A stretch of 64,000 nt of DNA from positions 186,001 through 250,000 of the forward strand of contig SWDT01000152.1 of NCBI GenBank assembly GCA_009193035.1, given 5' to 3'. This DNA is from Halicephalobus mephisto. Taxonomy: Eukaryota; Nematoda; Chromadorea; Rhabditida; Panagrolaimidae. Made by a program: the position numbers and the translations under genes. The notes beneath the pieces were generated by a model. It saw nothing but the letters and a program-made list of their open reading frames with translations, did no database searches and was not told where the DNA came from. Of this stretch, positions 36,035 to 46,811 are shown in pieces. Each line of letters starts with the position of its first letter. Position 1 is the stretch's first letter.

Positions 36035-39000
36035 CTCTTGAGGAAATCTGGGAAGAAATAAATCAGAGTGTAATCAGCAAAATACTAGGTAAATCACTTA
36101 ATAACCCGAATTAGCACGGCGGGAAACTAACAAGACGTTAATTAATTGCCACGCAAACGTGTAGACAAATTTTCCTTCACCCTTCTTTTCAAATTGGCCG
36201 ACGATTCAATCAATTGAAGGCCGCTAATCGTTGAAACGGCGCGGATTTTTTGCCTAATGAGAATAAACTGTGATCGTCGTTGACACAACACTTAATAATC
36301 GAGGTCCTTCTTGGCAATTACAAGTTTTCGGAGGAGCAAAAAATAAGTACGAAGAAGCAAAGAAAGAGAAACGCGGATTACGGCAGCAAGTGTCTTCAAA
36401 AGCGCAATCTTCCTCCCTTCTCTGCTGGACGGTCCTCCTCTGTTCGCTCGACTCCGCCCATTTTTCTCTCTTCAGTCGTTTCATTGGTGGGTCTTTCCTC
36501 ACTTTTCATACGAGAGACGGTCTATTCGATGGATCAAAACCCACCTACCGCAAGTTGGCTCTTCGAGGAAAACAACGAGAAGACGCATGTGAATTCCGTC
36601 GGCATCCCAAGCCTCATGGCAGGGGTTCGTCATAGACAGTCTCCTGATGAAAAGCATTCAACTTAAATTCCCGAATTCCAAATAATTACTTTTCAATGAA
36701 AAATTGCACAAAATTTCTATTTTTGAACAAAAGACAGCTCAAGATCAACTTTTACTATTGGGCGCCAAAAATGTGTGGCCTTCAAAACCGGCACACCGGA
36801 AGATTGAGTACATTGGAGGGGCACTTGACAATCGAGGATGAGTTCAAGTGGTGTTATGACAGAATTGTTGAATAAGAAGAAAGCCAATAGTCATGAATCA
36901 ATCTTATTGCATTTTCATTGGATTTCTTCATCCCTTAGATGTTGGTTTTCCAAAGGTGGCAATTAGCTAGATTTTATTTGTGGAACTTGGTCGACAGTTG
37001 TTCTTGGAGAATTTTTCAAAGGCCGAGATATATCCGTCGTTTCCTTCCTGTGGAGCCTCGAAGGAAGGCCTGCCCACTCTGAAGCAATTTCAGGGACAGA
37101 GGAAGACTGAGCAATTGTGTGTATGTGTAATTGACAAAATTACCGTATCATTAGCAGGTGATTGCCAATAATTTGCGAGACACGCACAGCGGCGGCCACA
37201 AATTTGCGTTCTCCGACATCATTGTTGCCAGTTGACGGCAAACAGCAGTCTGAATGGTTGTTTCGACAATTTTCTTCTTCCAACTTTTGTCTTCTGATTT
37301 CCTTCTGAAATAAGGAGAAGTTGAACGTCTCCAAGTTTTGTTTGTTTTCCGTCTCAAACTCCCCATTTGCCATTGGTCGGATTTGTTTACACAAAACCCC
37401 GTCCGTTCTCTTTACCGTAATCTGCGATCAGCTTGGCCAGAGGCAGGTGCTTTAAAAAAGTGACGCAATTTCATAAGTTGCCAAGATTTCATCTGCTCAT
37501 ATTTAATGCATACGGTTTGAAAACCAATCTATTGTCAAATCTACGGTAAATCCAGTCTCGATCGAGTCCCCTTCCGCTTGGGCAAGAGTCATCTGCGCTT
37601 GAGCCGGCTTCGTTTTTCGTCTCCTGTAAATTTCAAAAGAGAATGCCGCCGCCACGACCGACCGAGCACGCCGAAAACTTCTCTTTTTACCATTTTTTCC
37701 ATTGTGGCACCTGGTGTCCATGAAAAGAGTAGATCCATTACTCCTTTGAGACTTCATTTAAACCATATTTGAAAAGATAGTTTTCTTTCATTCCTGAAGA
37801 CGATGATTTATCGATTCTGGCTTCAACTGTCGGTGGAACGAATTGTACCAATAGTTGAAAAAGTTGGTCTCTTCCGTTCTCACCATAAAAGGAAACGACA
37901 AAACTGGATCGGACCAGCCAACTGATGCAGAAGAAAATTGACTCACACGAGGGACAGGTATCCTGTTTGATCCAGAACATACATACCTGCGACTTTTGGG
38001 AAACAGCAAGACGGCAAAGACTCGTTTTAACAAGCAACAACCGATAATTTTATGGGTCTTTTTCCCAGGGACTGATCGGTCCATTTTGCAACAATTGTCA
38101 ATTTCAAACCACCAATTTAATTTGAATTGAAACGGTTTCTGTTTTTTCAAGTATGATGGGAACAAGGGATTATGCTCTGCAATTTGTCTCTTCGCCTGTC
38201 AAGTCCTGCTCATCCACCTTTTTATTGAGTGAAGTGTGCTAAGAATTGGCGACCTTTTCGGCACACTAACAATCTCTTTTTATTCGGTAGGGACACTGAC
38301 GCGTTCTCGCAGCTATTGTTCAAAATCCTGGCACCCTACTGCGGTTTAACACATGTTTCTTTGCAACGCAGGAGGTCTCGTCTTGGTCTTACCGTAAGAA
38401 ACACGGAATTATACAATGAAGGTTTTCGGATCGACAGCGAGTCCAGGTTGAAGGAAAAATTCAAGACATACCAACTGTAGGAATATGAAGATGGTCCAAG
38501 GGACGGTCGGTCTGCCAAGAACCCCGCAGGTGTATCGGGAGGTCTTTTGAACACCCATGAAAAAACAATCAGGTGTAAAAAGTGTGCCAAAGAATTTGCC
38601 TGCGGGAAGTCTTGTCATATTTTTGACCTTAGAGATTCTCACACATTTCATAATCTCTTATTTTAATTTTTGCCATATTTGTTTTTCTGATTATGGGTTA
38701 GAGTCCGCAAGACGCAGTAGTCAATGCCATTCATTTCAGGAGCGGCATTGTCTTTGGTGCCAGCTGACTGATTGATTTGCTTCTGACACGGTTATGCCGG
38801 AAGCCTCTCCGAGCTGTAGTTTCGTCGAGAGACCATGGTTGCCATAAGGGTTGTCTGTTACCTTCTAAGCCAAGTCTAGCCAGTTCTCTCATAGTTCCTC
38901 GAGACTTCCTACCGTAATCTTTATTGCGAAGGTCTTGTTTGTTTCGAGCTTATAACCAAAGGAGTGCCAACTTTTTTCCTCTAGAAGACCAACATGCAAA

Positions 39001-40272
39001 GAGTGGATTGATCGCCGGATGCCGCGGCACAAGCGACCCAGCTTCCGGTGGTCGCTTTCCAACTCAGGCAGCAATTATCTCCCGTCTCCTTCAGCTTGGC
39101 AGTAATTTAGTGTTGTGTTCAACTTTTGTGAAGGGGAAGAGCCGAAAAAGATAAATACAAGGTGCTAATCTTGACGCCAATTGTTTTTCTCACCTTCTCA
39201 AGAGGATTTTGTATTCAAACAGATCTCGAAAACTTTGCTACAAGAAAACAAGATTAAAGTATAGCCATGATCAGCGTCATCCATTGTTTTCTTCTGCAGT
39301 CCATATTTATTCCGAATCGTCTTTCAGTGTCGTCAGCCACGTTACCGTATACACAGACAAGGTCGCTCTTGTTTGGACTGCTCCTTTTGACGATACATGG
39401 ATCGGCGTCTCTTGTTGGATGAAAATTGTCCTTGAACGTTGTCCGAACAAAAATTTGCAGACTCCAAAAGTGACAGTTGGTTCATAACAAAGAAATGGAG
39501 AACGGCAACTTATATTAACTCAATAACAGGAAATAATTTTTTGAAAAAATAAATTTTCGGTTCATTAAATTTATCCACAAACGAAAAAGATCGTTAAAAA
39601 TGATAGAGGAGTTTGGCAGGTGCGCAGATTTACGGCATTGAGCAATGGAAGGTACCACATAAAACCGACACTTTGAGGATGGCAATAAACTCACCAGAAG
39701 ATCAATGAAACGGATGTAAGGGATCAAACGAGGTGTTGGATGATGTCCTACTTGTTGCTTATTTTGGTACCGAAGCGGCAAATCTAGACTCTCAATTACA
39801 AGCGGCAATTGACCGTAAGATTCTCGGCTTTCTTGATTATAGGCTTGACAGAATGCCAGCCGCTTGTTCAAATGTCCCCCTTTGAATTCGTGGAAATCCA
39901 TCCACTAAAAATTCTGGCATTTGACCGGGTAACTTTTGTTTTTTCTTTTGAATTCCTTCTTGGCACGGCGTTGCGCAAGGTGATGGCTCCATAAAACTTG
40001 CAAGTTTTCAAGAAGTGCGCCGAAGAAGAGAAACAAAGCCGATTGTAAAGTAATAAAACCTGACACTACTTTCATGAAAGTGTAACTTTTTACTTTTCGA
40101 TACTATCCAGTCCCCATGGAAAGTAATTAAGAAAGAGGGATGATGAACAATTGTTTTGAGTAGATGTTCCGCTAAATTGACTTTATAACAAAATAAATGA
40201 AAAAGAAAAATTGCGAAAGCCAAAATAACTTCATGGCTGAGTGCAACCAGGATTTGGATTTGTCATTTGACT
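36035..40272. other. Gene-poor 4.2 kb upstream of Distal-less
   Basis: There is no convincing coding gene here; ORFs of 60-130 codons overlap in several frames on both strands without domains or splice partners. Base composition is mixed, less AT-rich than the 7.3-kb patch. The position directly 5' of a homeobox gene suggests cis-regulatory content, but no specific site could be proven. An isolated frame at 36528-36666 (MDQNPPTASWLFEENNE) is a possible orphan exon but has no support. Confidence 0.45.
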
Positions 40273-40659
40273 ATGTCGAACTTCAACGTGACTCAGCAAC
40301 TTCGAGAACAACAACAAAAAGAACTGGCTGAGACCGAAGATAAACTTGAAGACGCTTGGAAGACCGACAATCTGCTCACCTATGGAGGCAACATCGGATT
40401 CGTGAGGTTTGTCTTTGAGAATAACGAAGCGATTATCTTAAACCACTTCAGGAGACTAAATTCCTTTGATACTTTTTGTAATTTAATCAACGTCACTACA
40501 GTAATTAAGGAGGAACTCGATCAACATAAATCCGGAGAAAAACGAAAATCGGAAAAACCGCCAAATGACGTTAATGAGCTGAAACGAGACTTAGCCGTTT
40601 TGAAAACGATGAAGACGGAAAGACAAGCTAAAGAAGTTGTTCTTGAACATTTTACATAG
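40273..40659 (+). CDS. Small orphan protein, coiled-coil-like, single exon
   Basis: I do not recognise it. The ORF starts MSNFNVTQQLREQQQKEL and encodes 128 residues: an N-terminal Gln/Glu-rich helix, a middle with more globular character (NIGFVRFVFENNEAIILNHF, RRLNSFDTFCNLINVTTV), and a charged Lys/Glu-rich C-terminal helix ending EVVLEHFT. There is no signal peptide or membrane segment. No intron is apparent, which is unusual in this window. Balanced amino-acid composition and heptad-like charge patterning favour a real protein over a random frame. A retrocopy or a fast-evolving gene is possible. Confidence 0.5.
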   Translation: MSNFNVTQQLREQQQKELAETEDKLEDAWKTDNLLTYGGNIGFVRFVFENNEAIILNHFRRLNSFDTFCNLINVTTVIKEELDQHKSGEKRKSEKPPNDVNELKRDLAVLKTMKTERQAKEVVLEHFT

Positions 40660-41349
40660 TTATTATGTACAAGGTGTTCTATGAAATATCATTGTTTTCT
40701 ATTAAAAGAACTGGAAAGTTGATTTTTGATGTACAATTAAAGGGTATTCGAGAATTGTGTTAACATACTGGAATCGCTCGTGAGAGCTCGGAAGCACGAG
40801 AATTAGAGTGATTTAGATTTAGTTTTAAAACAATTTAATGGATATTGAATGACTTTCTGCTGTACTTTGGCTGAATTTCCTGTTGAGTCAGTGTATCTGT
40901 GACGGTGTTGATTTTTATAGAATCAAACATCTTCTCGTAGTCGACAATCATCATGTAAAACAGAAATTTGCATTTTTGATTTTTTTTATTGAAAGATGTT
41001 TATTAAAAAACGATCTTTTTTGACTTTGGAAGTTTTTAAATTTCTATTTTTTTCCTTGTCAAATAGTGAGATTAATTCACAGATTATGTTTTTTTTCTGA
41101 GGTTCATCGACGGAAAAATTGAAACAGTCCATTTCGGAAAAACTAAAAAACAAAAATGAATTTTCTCAAAGGAAAAATCGTAAAAGAACTTTTGTTTGTC
41201 TTATGTTGACCATTTTCGGTGTCTTTAGACTATTTTTCATTTCTTATTTTTGAAAACATTCATATTTCTGATTTACAAAAAACAAAAACAATTTCATAAG
41301 AAAGTTGAGGTTGAAGTTTAACTTTTGAATCAACAGCAATGTTGTATTT
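40660..41349. other. AT-rich spacer containing a dispersed repeat
   Basis: This 690-bp stretch lies between the orphan ORF and the EF-hand gene. Its right half is copy A of a repeat also found near 51.5 kb. The left half shows nothing recognisable. Confidence 0.5.
40990..41346 (+). repeat. Dispersed repeat, copy A
   Basis: About 357 bp with strong similarity to 51533-51883 in the same orientation. The first half is nearly identical (shared blocks include ACGATCTTTTTTGACTTTGG and CATCGACGGAAAA, plus CAGTCCATTTCGGAAAAAC), and the second half is more diverged but collinear. It ends just next to the stop codon of the EF-hand gene. No terminal inverted repeats or coding frame were found, so it may be a non-autonomous mobile element or a duplicated fragment. 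Confidence 0.8.
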
Positions 41350-41903
41350 TTACAGTTGATTCAAATTATTGATGTTTTGTAAAGATTTGTTGCTTTGGTA
41401 TCTGAATCTTTCTGTGTTAATTTCCATTTCATCGATGAAACCATCGTTGTTGATGTCCAGTTCGGCGAAGTATGGTCTGCTGAATCCATCTCCTCTTCTG
41501 ATTAATCGTCGGATTGAAATACTTTTTCCCATATTTCTCATGTTGATAATTTTATGGACCCAATGTTCGAATGTCAGAAATTCCGTAAGATCGACCATTC
41601 CATCCACTGCAGAAGGACTAGTATTAAACTTAGTGATTAGGATCAGAACAAACCGTTTTTGTCCATCGCCCAGCGGAATCTCATAGCCTGTTCTGCGTTC
41701 CAGACACAGATTCCATTTAATGATTTATCGATCAAAACCATCATTTCTTTCCGATCTAGAAATCCATTATTATCAGCATCGATCACTTCAAAGAGTGTGC
41801 TAGCTCTCGAGATCAAACTTCTCATCACTTGATCATGATAGGTAATTGTCTTTTCTGACAAAGAAATAGAAATAAGCAGAAAAATAAGCAGAAAACGAAG
41901 CAT
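41350..41903 (-). CDS. Secreted EF-hand calcium-binding protein
   Basis: A small extracellular or ER-lumenal EF-hand protein with no specific family call. It starts MLRFLLIFLLISISLSEKT, a clear signal peptide. EF loops follow: DADNNGFLDRKE (canonical), DKNVDGMVDLTE across an intron (about 41602-41651), and DINNDGFIDEME (canonical), so at least three sites should bind calcium. The end is RYQSNKSLQNINNLNQL. It has about 168 residues and lacks an HDEL-type retrieval signal, unlike calumenin or reticulocalbin. Its start is 135 bp from the stop of the acyl-CoA dehydrogenase on the same strand, so they may be co-transcribed. Confidence 0.82.
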
Positions 41904-42038
41904 GTTACACTTAACGAATGAGCACTGTTCTGTGTCGACGACTCGGGTCACATCAATCAAATCTGAACTTCAAGTATTTATCGACTGATAAATGGTGAAG
42001 CAATCAATCACTACAAGTGGATCAACAATATACAATAA

Positions 42039-43536
42039 TCAATAATTGCCACTCTTTTTATTAAATTTCTGTGAATCCAAAAGATGCTTGGAGATGATGG
42101 ACAACATCACTTCGTCCGCTCCGGCAGCGATGGAGAACACCCTCAGATCTCTGTAGAATCTGGTGACGAGGTTATCCCAAGTATATCCATTGCCTCCCCA
42201 GTATTGCAGACAGTTGTCTGTGATAATTCTGGCAAGTCTGGAGGCTTTGAGTTTGGCCATGCTTGCAAGAGGAGTCACGTTGTTGCCTGCTAGTTTTTCG
42301 AGAACTGCTCGGTACAGAAGGGATCGAACGGATTCAAGCTCTGTAGTCAGCTCAGCCAAACGGTATATTACACTTTGATTATTCAGAACCGGTTCACCGA
42401 AAATATGGCGATCTTGCGTATATTCTATCGTGGATTGCAGAACACGGGAAAGCGGTTCCAGCACTAAAAACAAAGATAAATTCTTGGATCGGTCATTTTC
42501 TCGACCACAGGAAAAACTGGTTCCTCGTTTCTCTGCGTTCGAAATAAATCACTTACAAACAGCAACAGCAACTAATCTTTCGATGTCAAAAGTGAACATT
42601 TGGTAGATGAATCCTCGTCCCTCGTCCCCGATTATGTTTCTCGAAGGTACTCGGACGTCGTCGAAGAAAATTTCTGCAGTATCAGAACTGTGCATGCCTA
42701 ATTTTTCGATTCGTCGGCCCAGTTTTACGCCTGAAGGAATGATAATTACGGTCAAGATCACACTTAATTCATCGATTGAAACCTGGCTCATTCATGTTAA
42801 CACAGATCAAACTCTTGTTTCTGTGACTGCACTGGTTCTGGTTTGTGTTCGCTAAGAGACAAATCCAATCAGCTTGATGTCCATTCGTGATCCATTGCTT
42901 TGCACCGTTGATAATCAGATCGTCCCCATGCCATCGGGCCGTCGTTCTAATAGCTTTGACGTCCGATCCGGCATACGGTTCCGAGATGCCGAGACAGGAG
43001 ATTCTCTCCCCCAACATCGACGGCAATAAGAATTCCTTCTTGAGGTAATCGGATCCGAATTCCGAAAGGGCGGGTGTTGACATGTCTGACTAAATCCGAA
43101 ATTTAAGAACGGAAATGACAACAGATCTACCTGAACAGCGACGGCCATAGGCAATGCTCCACAGTTGATTTTCCCCATTGTTTCAGCCACCAAGACCGAA
43201 TAGGAGAAATCAAGGCCTAATCCACCGTATTCTAAACCCAAGATCGTTGTTACTAAAAATAAACTAAGTGATACCAATGGGTTTGTTGACGCCAAAGACC
43301 CCCAGTTTCCCCAGCTTGCGGAATACTTGTCGAGCAGGAAATGCCTTGTTCCGTTCCCATTCGTCGACATGAGGATTGATTTCCTTTTCGATGTACTGAA
43401 AATAACCAAGATAAAATAATACTGACAAACATACTACCTGAGTGATGGTATCAGCGAATGCCAGGTGATTAGTTCCATAAATCATGTGATACAAAGTCGG
43501 GATTGCTGGTTTTACTTTTGAAATAGCAGTAGCCAT
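42039..43536 (-). CDS. Acyl-CoA dehydrogenase
   Basis: An FAD-dependent enzyme of fatty-acid or branched-chain amino-acid oxidation, normally mitochondrial. It starts MATAISKVKPAIPTLYHM, without an obvious targeting peptide. It carries EINPHVDEWERNKAFPARQ, EYGGLGLDFSYSVLVAETM, then the signature CLGISEPYAGSDV (FAD-binding loop). AKQWITNGHQADWICLLANT, RRIEKLGMHSSDTAEIFFDD, QYTQ-like TQDRHIFGEPV and QYWGGNGYTWDNLVTRFYRD follow. The usual C-terminal catalytic Glu (Y-E-G-T) is not present; the equivalent stretch is IAAGADEVML. Instead FDIERLVAVAV keeps a Glu-Arg-Leu at the helix-G position used by isovaleryl- and long-chain acyl-CoA dehydrogenases. The 43-nt intron joining VNKPI to EYGGLGL was chosen because it restores the family sequence. 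The substrate cannot be specified. Confidence 0.87.
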
Positions 43537-43856
43537 CTTGAAGGAAAAACTAGAGCCAAGGACAACCTATGACTAGTCGATCCGTCCACTTCTGACGGAA
43601 AGAAACCACTTGTTTCTGCGTAATTAAATCAAGAATGAAGAAAGCTGCGATTTTGCTGAGAAAGTTTGCACGCAGGCCGTCTTCTCTGGATTTGATTTTC
43701 GATATTGTAGGAGGTGGTTCTTTTCGCGTTTGTTCTTCATCAGAAAAGCAAAAGTTAAAATAATCGGAAATTTTCGGTTTCTCAACAAGAAAATAACGTG
43801 CTAAATCAGTTTATCAGGATTCATTTTATTATATTTGCAACATGTAACAGCAAAAG
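43537..43856. other. Spacer between two minus-strand genes
   Basis: This 320-bp gap lies between the saposin-like gene and the acyl-CoA dehydrogenase. No coding or repeat content was recognised. Confidence 0.35.
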
Positions 43857-44217
43857 TTAATTGTCACATAATTTGAGTTCTTGACAAACGCCCTTTGGAG
43901 ACATGCCTGCTAAAGCCATCCTCAGAATGTCCCGAGCATTGTCATCGACGACTTGGTCACAGACTGGCTTCATGAGACCCATCTGAGTGCACCTCCTGAA
44001 GGATACTTGTAGATCTAATTGAGTTATTATGAACTTGCCTGTACATAGTCGTCAAAGCCGAAGCTGGATTTGCGGGCTTTGTCTCCAGGATGGACTCTGA
44101 TACCATTTCGCAGAGCACACAGGACATGATGTCGTTCGAACTAGCGTTCACTTTCACAGGAGCACTGATGACAGAAATCGCAACGATCACGAGACAGAAT
44201 CCAAAAATGGTAGTCAT
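43857..44217 (-). CDS. Saposin-like peptide (caenopore type)
   Basis: A small secreted protein with one saposin B domain. In nematodes such proteins (SPP family) interact with membranes in the gut, some as antimicrobial pore formers. The signal peptide is MTTIFGFCLVIVAISVISAP. The mature part has six cysteines in saposin spacing: SCVLCEMVSESI, RCTQMGLMKPVC and GVCQELKLCDN. It has about 105 residues in two exons, joined by a GC-AG intron at 43996-44038. There is no GPI or membrane segment. The domain fits well; whether it is antimicrobial, digestive or a lipid binder cannot be read here. Confidence 0.85.
43996..44038 (-). other. GC-AG intron in saposin-like gene
   Basis: On the minus strand TACAG|GCAAGTTC opens the intron and TCCTTCAG|GAGGTGC closes it. 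The splice joins TTMYR to RCTQMG, restoring the expected saposin cysteine spacing. Confidence 0.7.
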
Positions 44218-44704
44218 TTTTTAAATTCTCAAATTCTACCGCTTTCGACCGGGATTCACAAATAAAGAAATCCAAATCCTGGTCCATTCATGATTTTTCT
44301 GAAATGTATACATCTTTCTCGATTTCTCGGAAGTCAGACGAAATAAGATAGCTTCGAATAAGAAGTCGTTTTTCGATGACGAAGGCATTATATTTGCCTA
44401 AGCCTAAGCCGACACTATTTACGGATTGCCCATAAGCACATTAAAGTCACATGTTACTTCGTTAGTGAGTTACTGTAAGTGGTTTTCTGTTTATTTAATA
44501 AATTTCCCGCAGATAATAATTTCTGTAATACCCGGATTTAAACTTTCTTTTTTATTTCCTGAAGCGCCCCGAGGGTGAAGATGACCACTGACATTGCCGC
44601 ATCTTTTTGAAAAACTCGTTTTCCAAAGAGGATGAACGGACCTTATCCTGGCAATGATATGAAATAAAAGATCACTTACGATCAATTCATCTGAGAAGAA
44701 CAAA
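44218..44704. other. Divergent promoter region (saposin-like / secreted orphan)
   Basis: This 487-bp region lies between divergent starts. A minus-strand open frame that crosses the start of the secreted orphan gene is antisense. No element was recognised. Confidence 0.35.
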
Positions 44705-45378
44705 ATGATTTTCAATTTACTCGTTTGGTCCGGACTTATGTTGGGTCTTGTTGCCGATGTAGTCAAATCTCCGTCAATTTCCGGCAAACACCGCAAAAGT
44801 AAGTTTTTTCACACCAACTAGATGAGTTTCGACAATCTTTAGGTCCTGTTAAGACCATCGTGAAACGTCAAAGTCAACGGTTCCTTGTTGATGAAGTTTC
44901 TGACGACGACTCGGACTTTGGGAAATCTCGTTCGATTTTCGCCGATCGTGATGACTATACAGACTTCAACAACTTGCCTGTGGCTAATCGAGTAAATCAC
45001 AATTTGAAACAAGTCACCTTCCGGCCTATTCTCCCCACCTACAGTACTCCTAAGCCTGTTCCAAGAGTGAACAAAGAAGAAAACGAACAATTTACCGTAT
45101 CTCCAGTCACTGTTCCTCCTGTTGACCCCAGAGCTATCCGACGAACAGGATTCTTCTTCCAACACTACCCATACGACAAGATGCACAGGTTCTATCTCCT
45201 GAATCCTCGGCTCCAATTTGTTTATCCCAGAGAATATGAGAATGTTGAATGGGCCTATCCTATCGAAAGAGCACCCTACTTTCATCGTGAGTGTTCCAAA
45301 TTTAAAAATTGAACGATTTTTTTTTCAGAGAGACAATTCTACAATCTTGCGGCCTTAGGATATTACGGGCGGAAGTAG
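44705..45378 (+). CDS. Orphan secreted protein with Pro/Val-rich middle
   Basis: No family was recognised. It starts MIFNLLVWSGLMLGLVADVV, a signal peptide. A basic stretch (GKHRKSPVKTIVKRQ) includes possible dibasic processing sites, then comes an acidic segment (VSDDDSDFGKS). The middle is Pro/Thr/Val-rich (PILPTYSTPKPVPRV, VSPVTVPPVDPRAIRR). The C-terminal part is Tyr/Phe/Arg-rich (FFFQHYPYDKMHRFYLLNPR) and ends NLAALGYYGRK with TAG at 45376-45378. The GYYGRK end after a hydrophobic stretch could act as an amidated peptide signal (G-R-K), so a neuropeptide or cuticle-related precursor is conceivable but unproven. Three exons. Its stop is 33 bp from the end of the convergent receptor gene. 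Confidence 0.7.
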
Positions 45379-45411
45379 TTTGTTGATTATCATTTATTTA
45401 TTACAGTAGTT

Positions 45412-46811
45412 TCATGCGAATCTTAGAATCGAATAAATAAGAATTATACTTGAAATAAATACAGTAACCTAAAAAGTTTAGATTATTTTTTAATTTTCCG
45501 AATAACTTACATTGTAGAGGAAAGATCTATCGATGGGTTTGATGTTGAAAAACAATAAAGAGCAGTTAAGTGAGGTCTTCAGAAAAACACTGTATCCAGT
45601 CATCAATGTTGGGACCTGAAATGGATTAATCGACATATGTCATGAGGAAAAAACAACTTCTTCTTGAAGAACTCTGTTTGATGCCAGCAGCAACATCAGC
45701 TCTTCGGCAAATCCTAAAATGCCTTCTTTGACTGTGATTCCGATGAATCCGACGATAAAAATTAAGCAAATATTTTCAATAAAAATAACGACTGTCAAAA
45801 GTTTACAAAATTGATCTTCTGTATCAGTTGCTTCTGATGGCCCAATGAGAATTGAAAACGAGGATGCAAAGGCACAGATGATGAAGCCACTGACGGCGTG
45901 ACTGAAGAAAAGACGAAATTTCATGAACACTTGTAATATTTGAGAATGAGCATAAAGGTAATGCCGAACGACAGGAAGTTGGTAGACATTTTCGTCGTTG
46001 TTGAAGTCACTAGCGATTGCTCTGAATTCTGCAACAAACGAAAGAAGGGGATAGATGCAAATTGAGTAAAAAGTAGGGACAGCAAGGAATTGTAGAAGCA
46101 AAATGATGGAAGGAACGACGATCTTCAGAATCAATTTTTCATCAACTTTGTGATCCTGATCTCGTATTTCTGGAAAATAATAAATGACACCATAAGATAA
46201 AAAATAAATGACGATTCTCAACAAGCCATAAATAATGCCGAACCACTGAAATTTCCATGTGTTATTAATGACAATCGTGACAATCATACGTTGCAAAACC
46301 TCAGTTTTTTTTGTTCTTTCACGATTCCGATTCCATTTGAGGAATTCAGAATATATTCCCTCAGTTTGACATCTCCAGAATTAAAATACCAGAAAAACAA
46401 ACAAGCAAAGCAAAAAGCAGCATGAAGTCGGAAGATGATCAGAGCCAGACGGACTCCAGTAACTTGAACGAATAAAAATTTCGAAGATTCATACACAGTC
46501 GAAGCAATGAAAAGAAAACTAAGAACAACAAGGAAAAATGCGTGAATACAGTAAATCAGACGTTTACACCACTGAATTGGGAAATATCGTCGGAGATTAA
46601 CAAGTATCAAGGTCGACAGGACACTTGACGGCTTTTTCAAAATGTCAAGCTGAAATCGCGTTAACTTGACGAAGATATGTCTGGTTTATCCTACCTGTTG
46701 ATTCAAACTAGTTTGTAAGCCCAAGGCCGCTTCATACGTCGAAAAATTAAGCTGCATAAATGGCATAGAGACCTCAACTAGACTCTCGTCGACGAATCTG
46801 GACTGAATCAT
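45412..46811 (-). CDS. Gustatory-receptor-like (GR/GUR) seven-TM protein
   Basis: Probably a chemosensory or light-related receptor of the invertebrate gustatory-receptor superfamily, which includes LITE-1 and EGL-47 of C. elegans. Five exons. It starts MIQSRFVDESLVEVSMPFMQ. Hydrophobic segments occur around LIYCIHAFFLVVLSFLFI, VRLALIIFRLHAAFCFAC, IIYGLLRIVIYFLSYG, IVVPSIILLLQFLAVPTF, AVSGFIICAFASSFSILI and LTVVIFIENICLIFIVGF. Exon 4 ends LLFFNIKPIDRSFLYN, and a 42-nt phase-0 intron precedes a short last exon VTVFISSIILIYSILRFA. A phase-0 intron just before TM7 after a PIDRS-like segment is typical of this superfamily, although the TYhhhhhQF motif is absent. The donor after QEE is weak. Confidence 0.6.

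Noticed and set aside
36270..36666. Plus-strand ORFs upstream of Distal-less (MDQNPPTASWLFEENNE)
   Set aside because: Could be an orphan exon, but no downstream exon, domain or stop context supports it.
43238..43260. 22-nt intron in the acyl-CoA dehydrogenase
   Set aside because: Too short to splice; a 43-nt intron ending at GGGTTTAG restores the expected NKPIEYGGLGL sequence.
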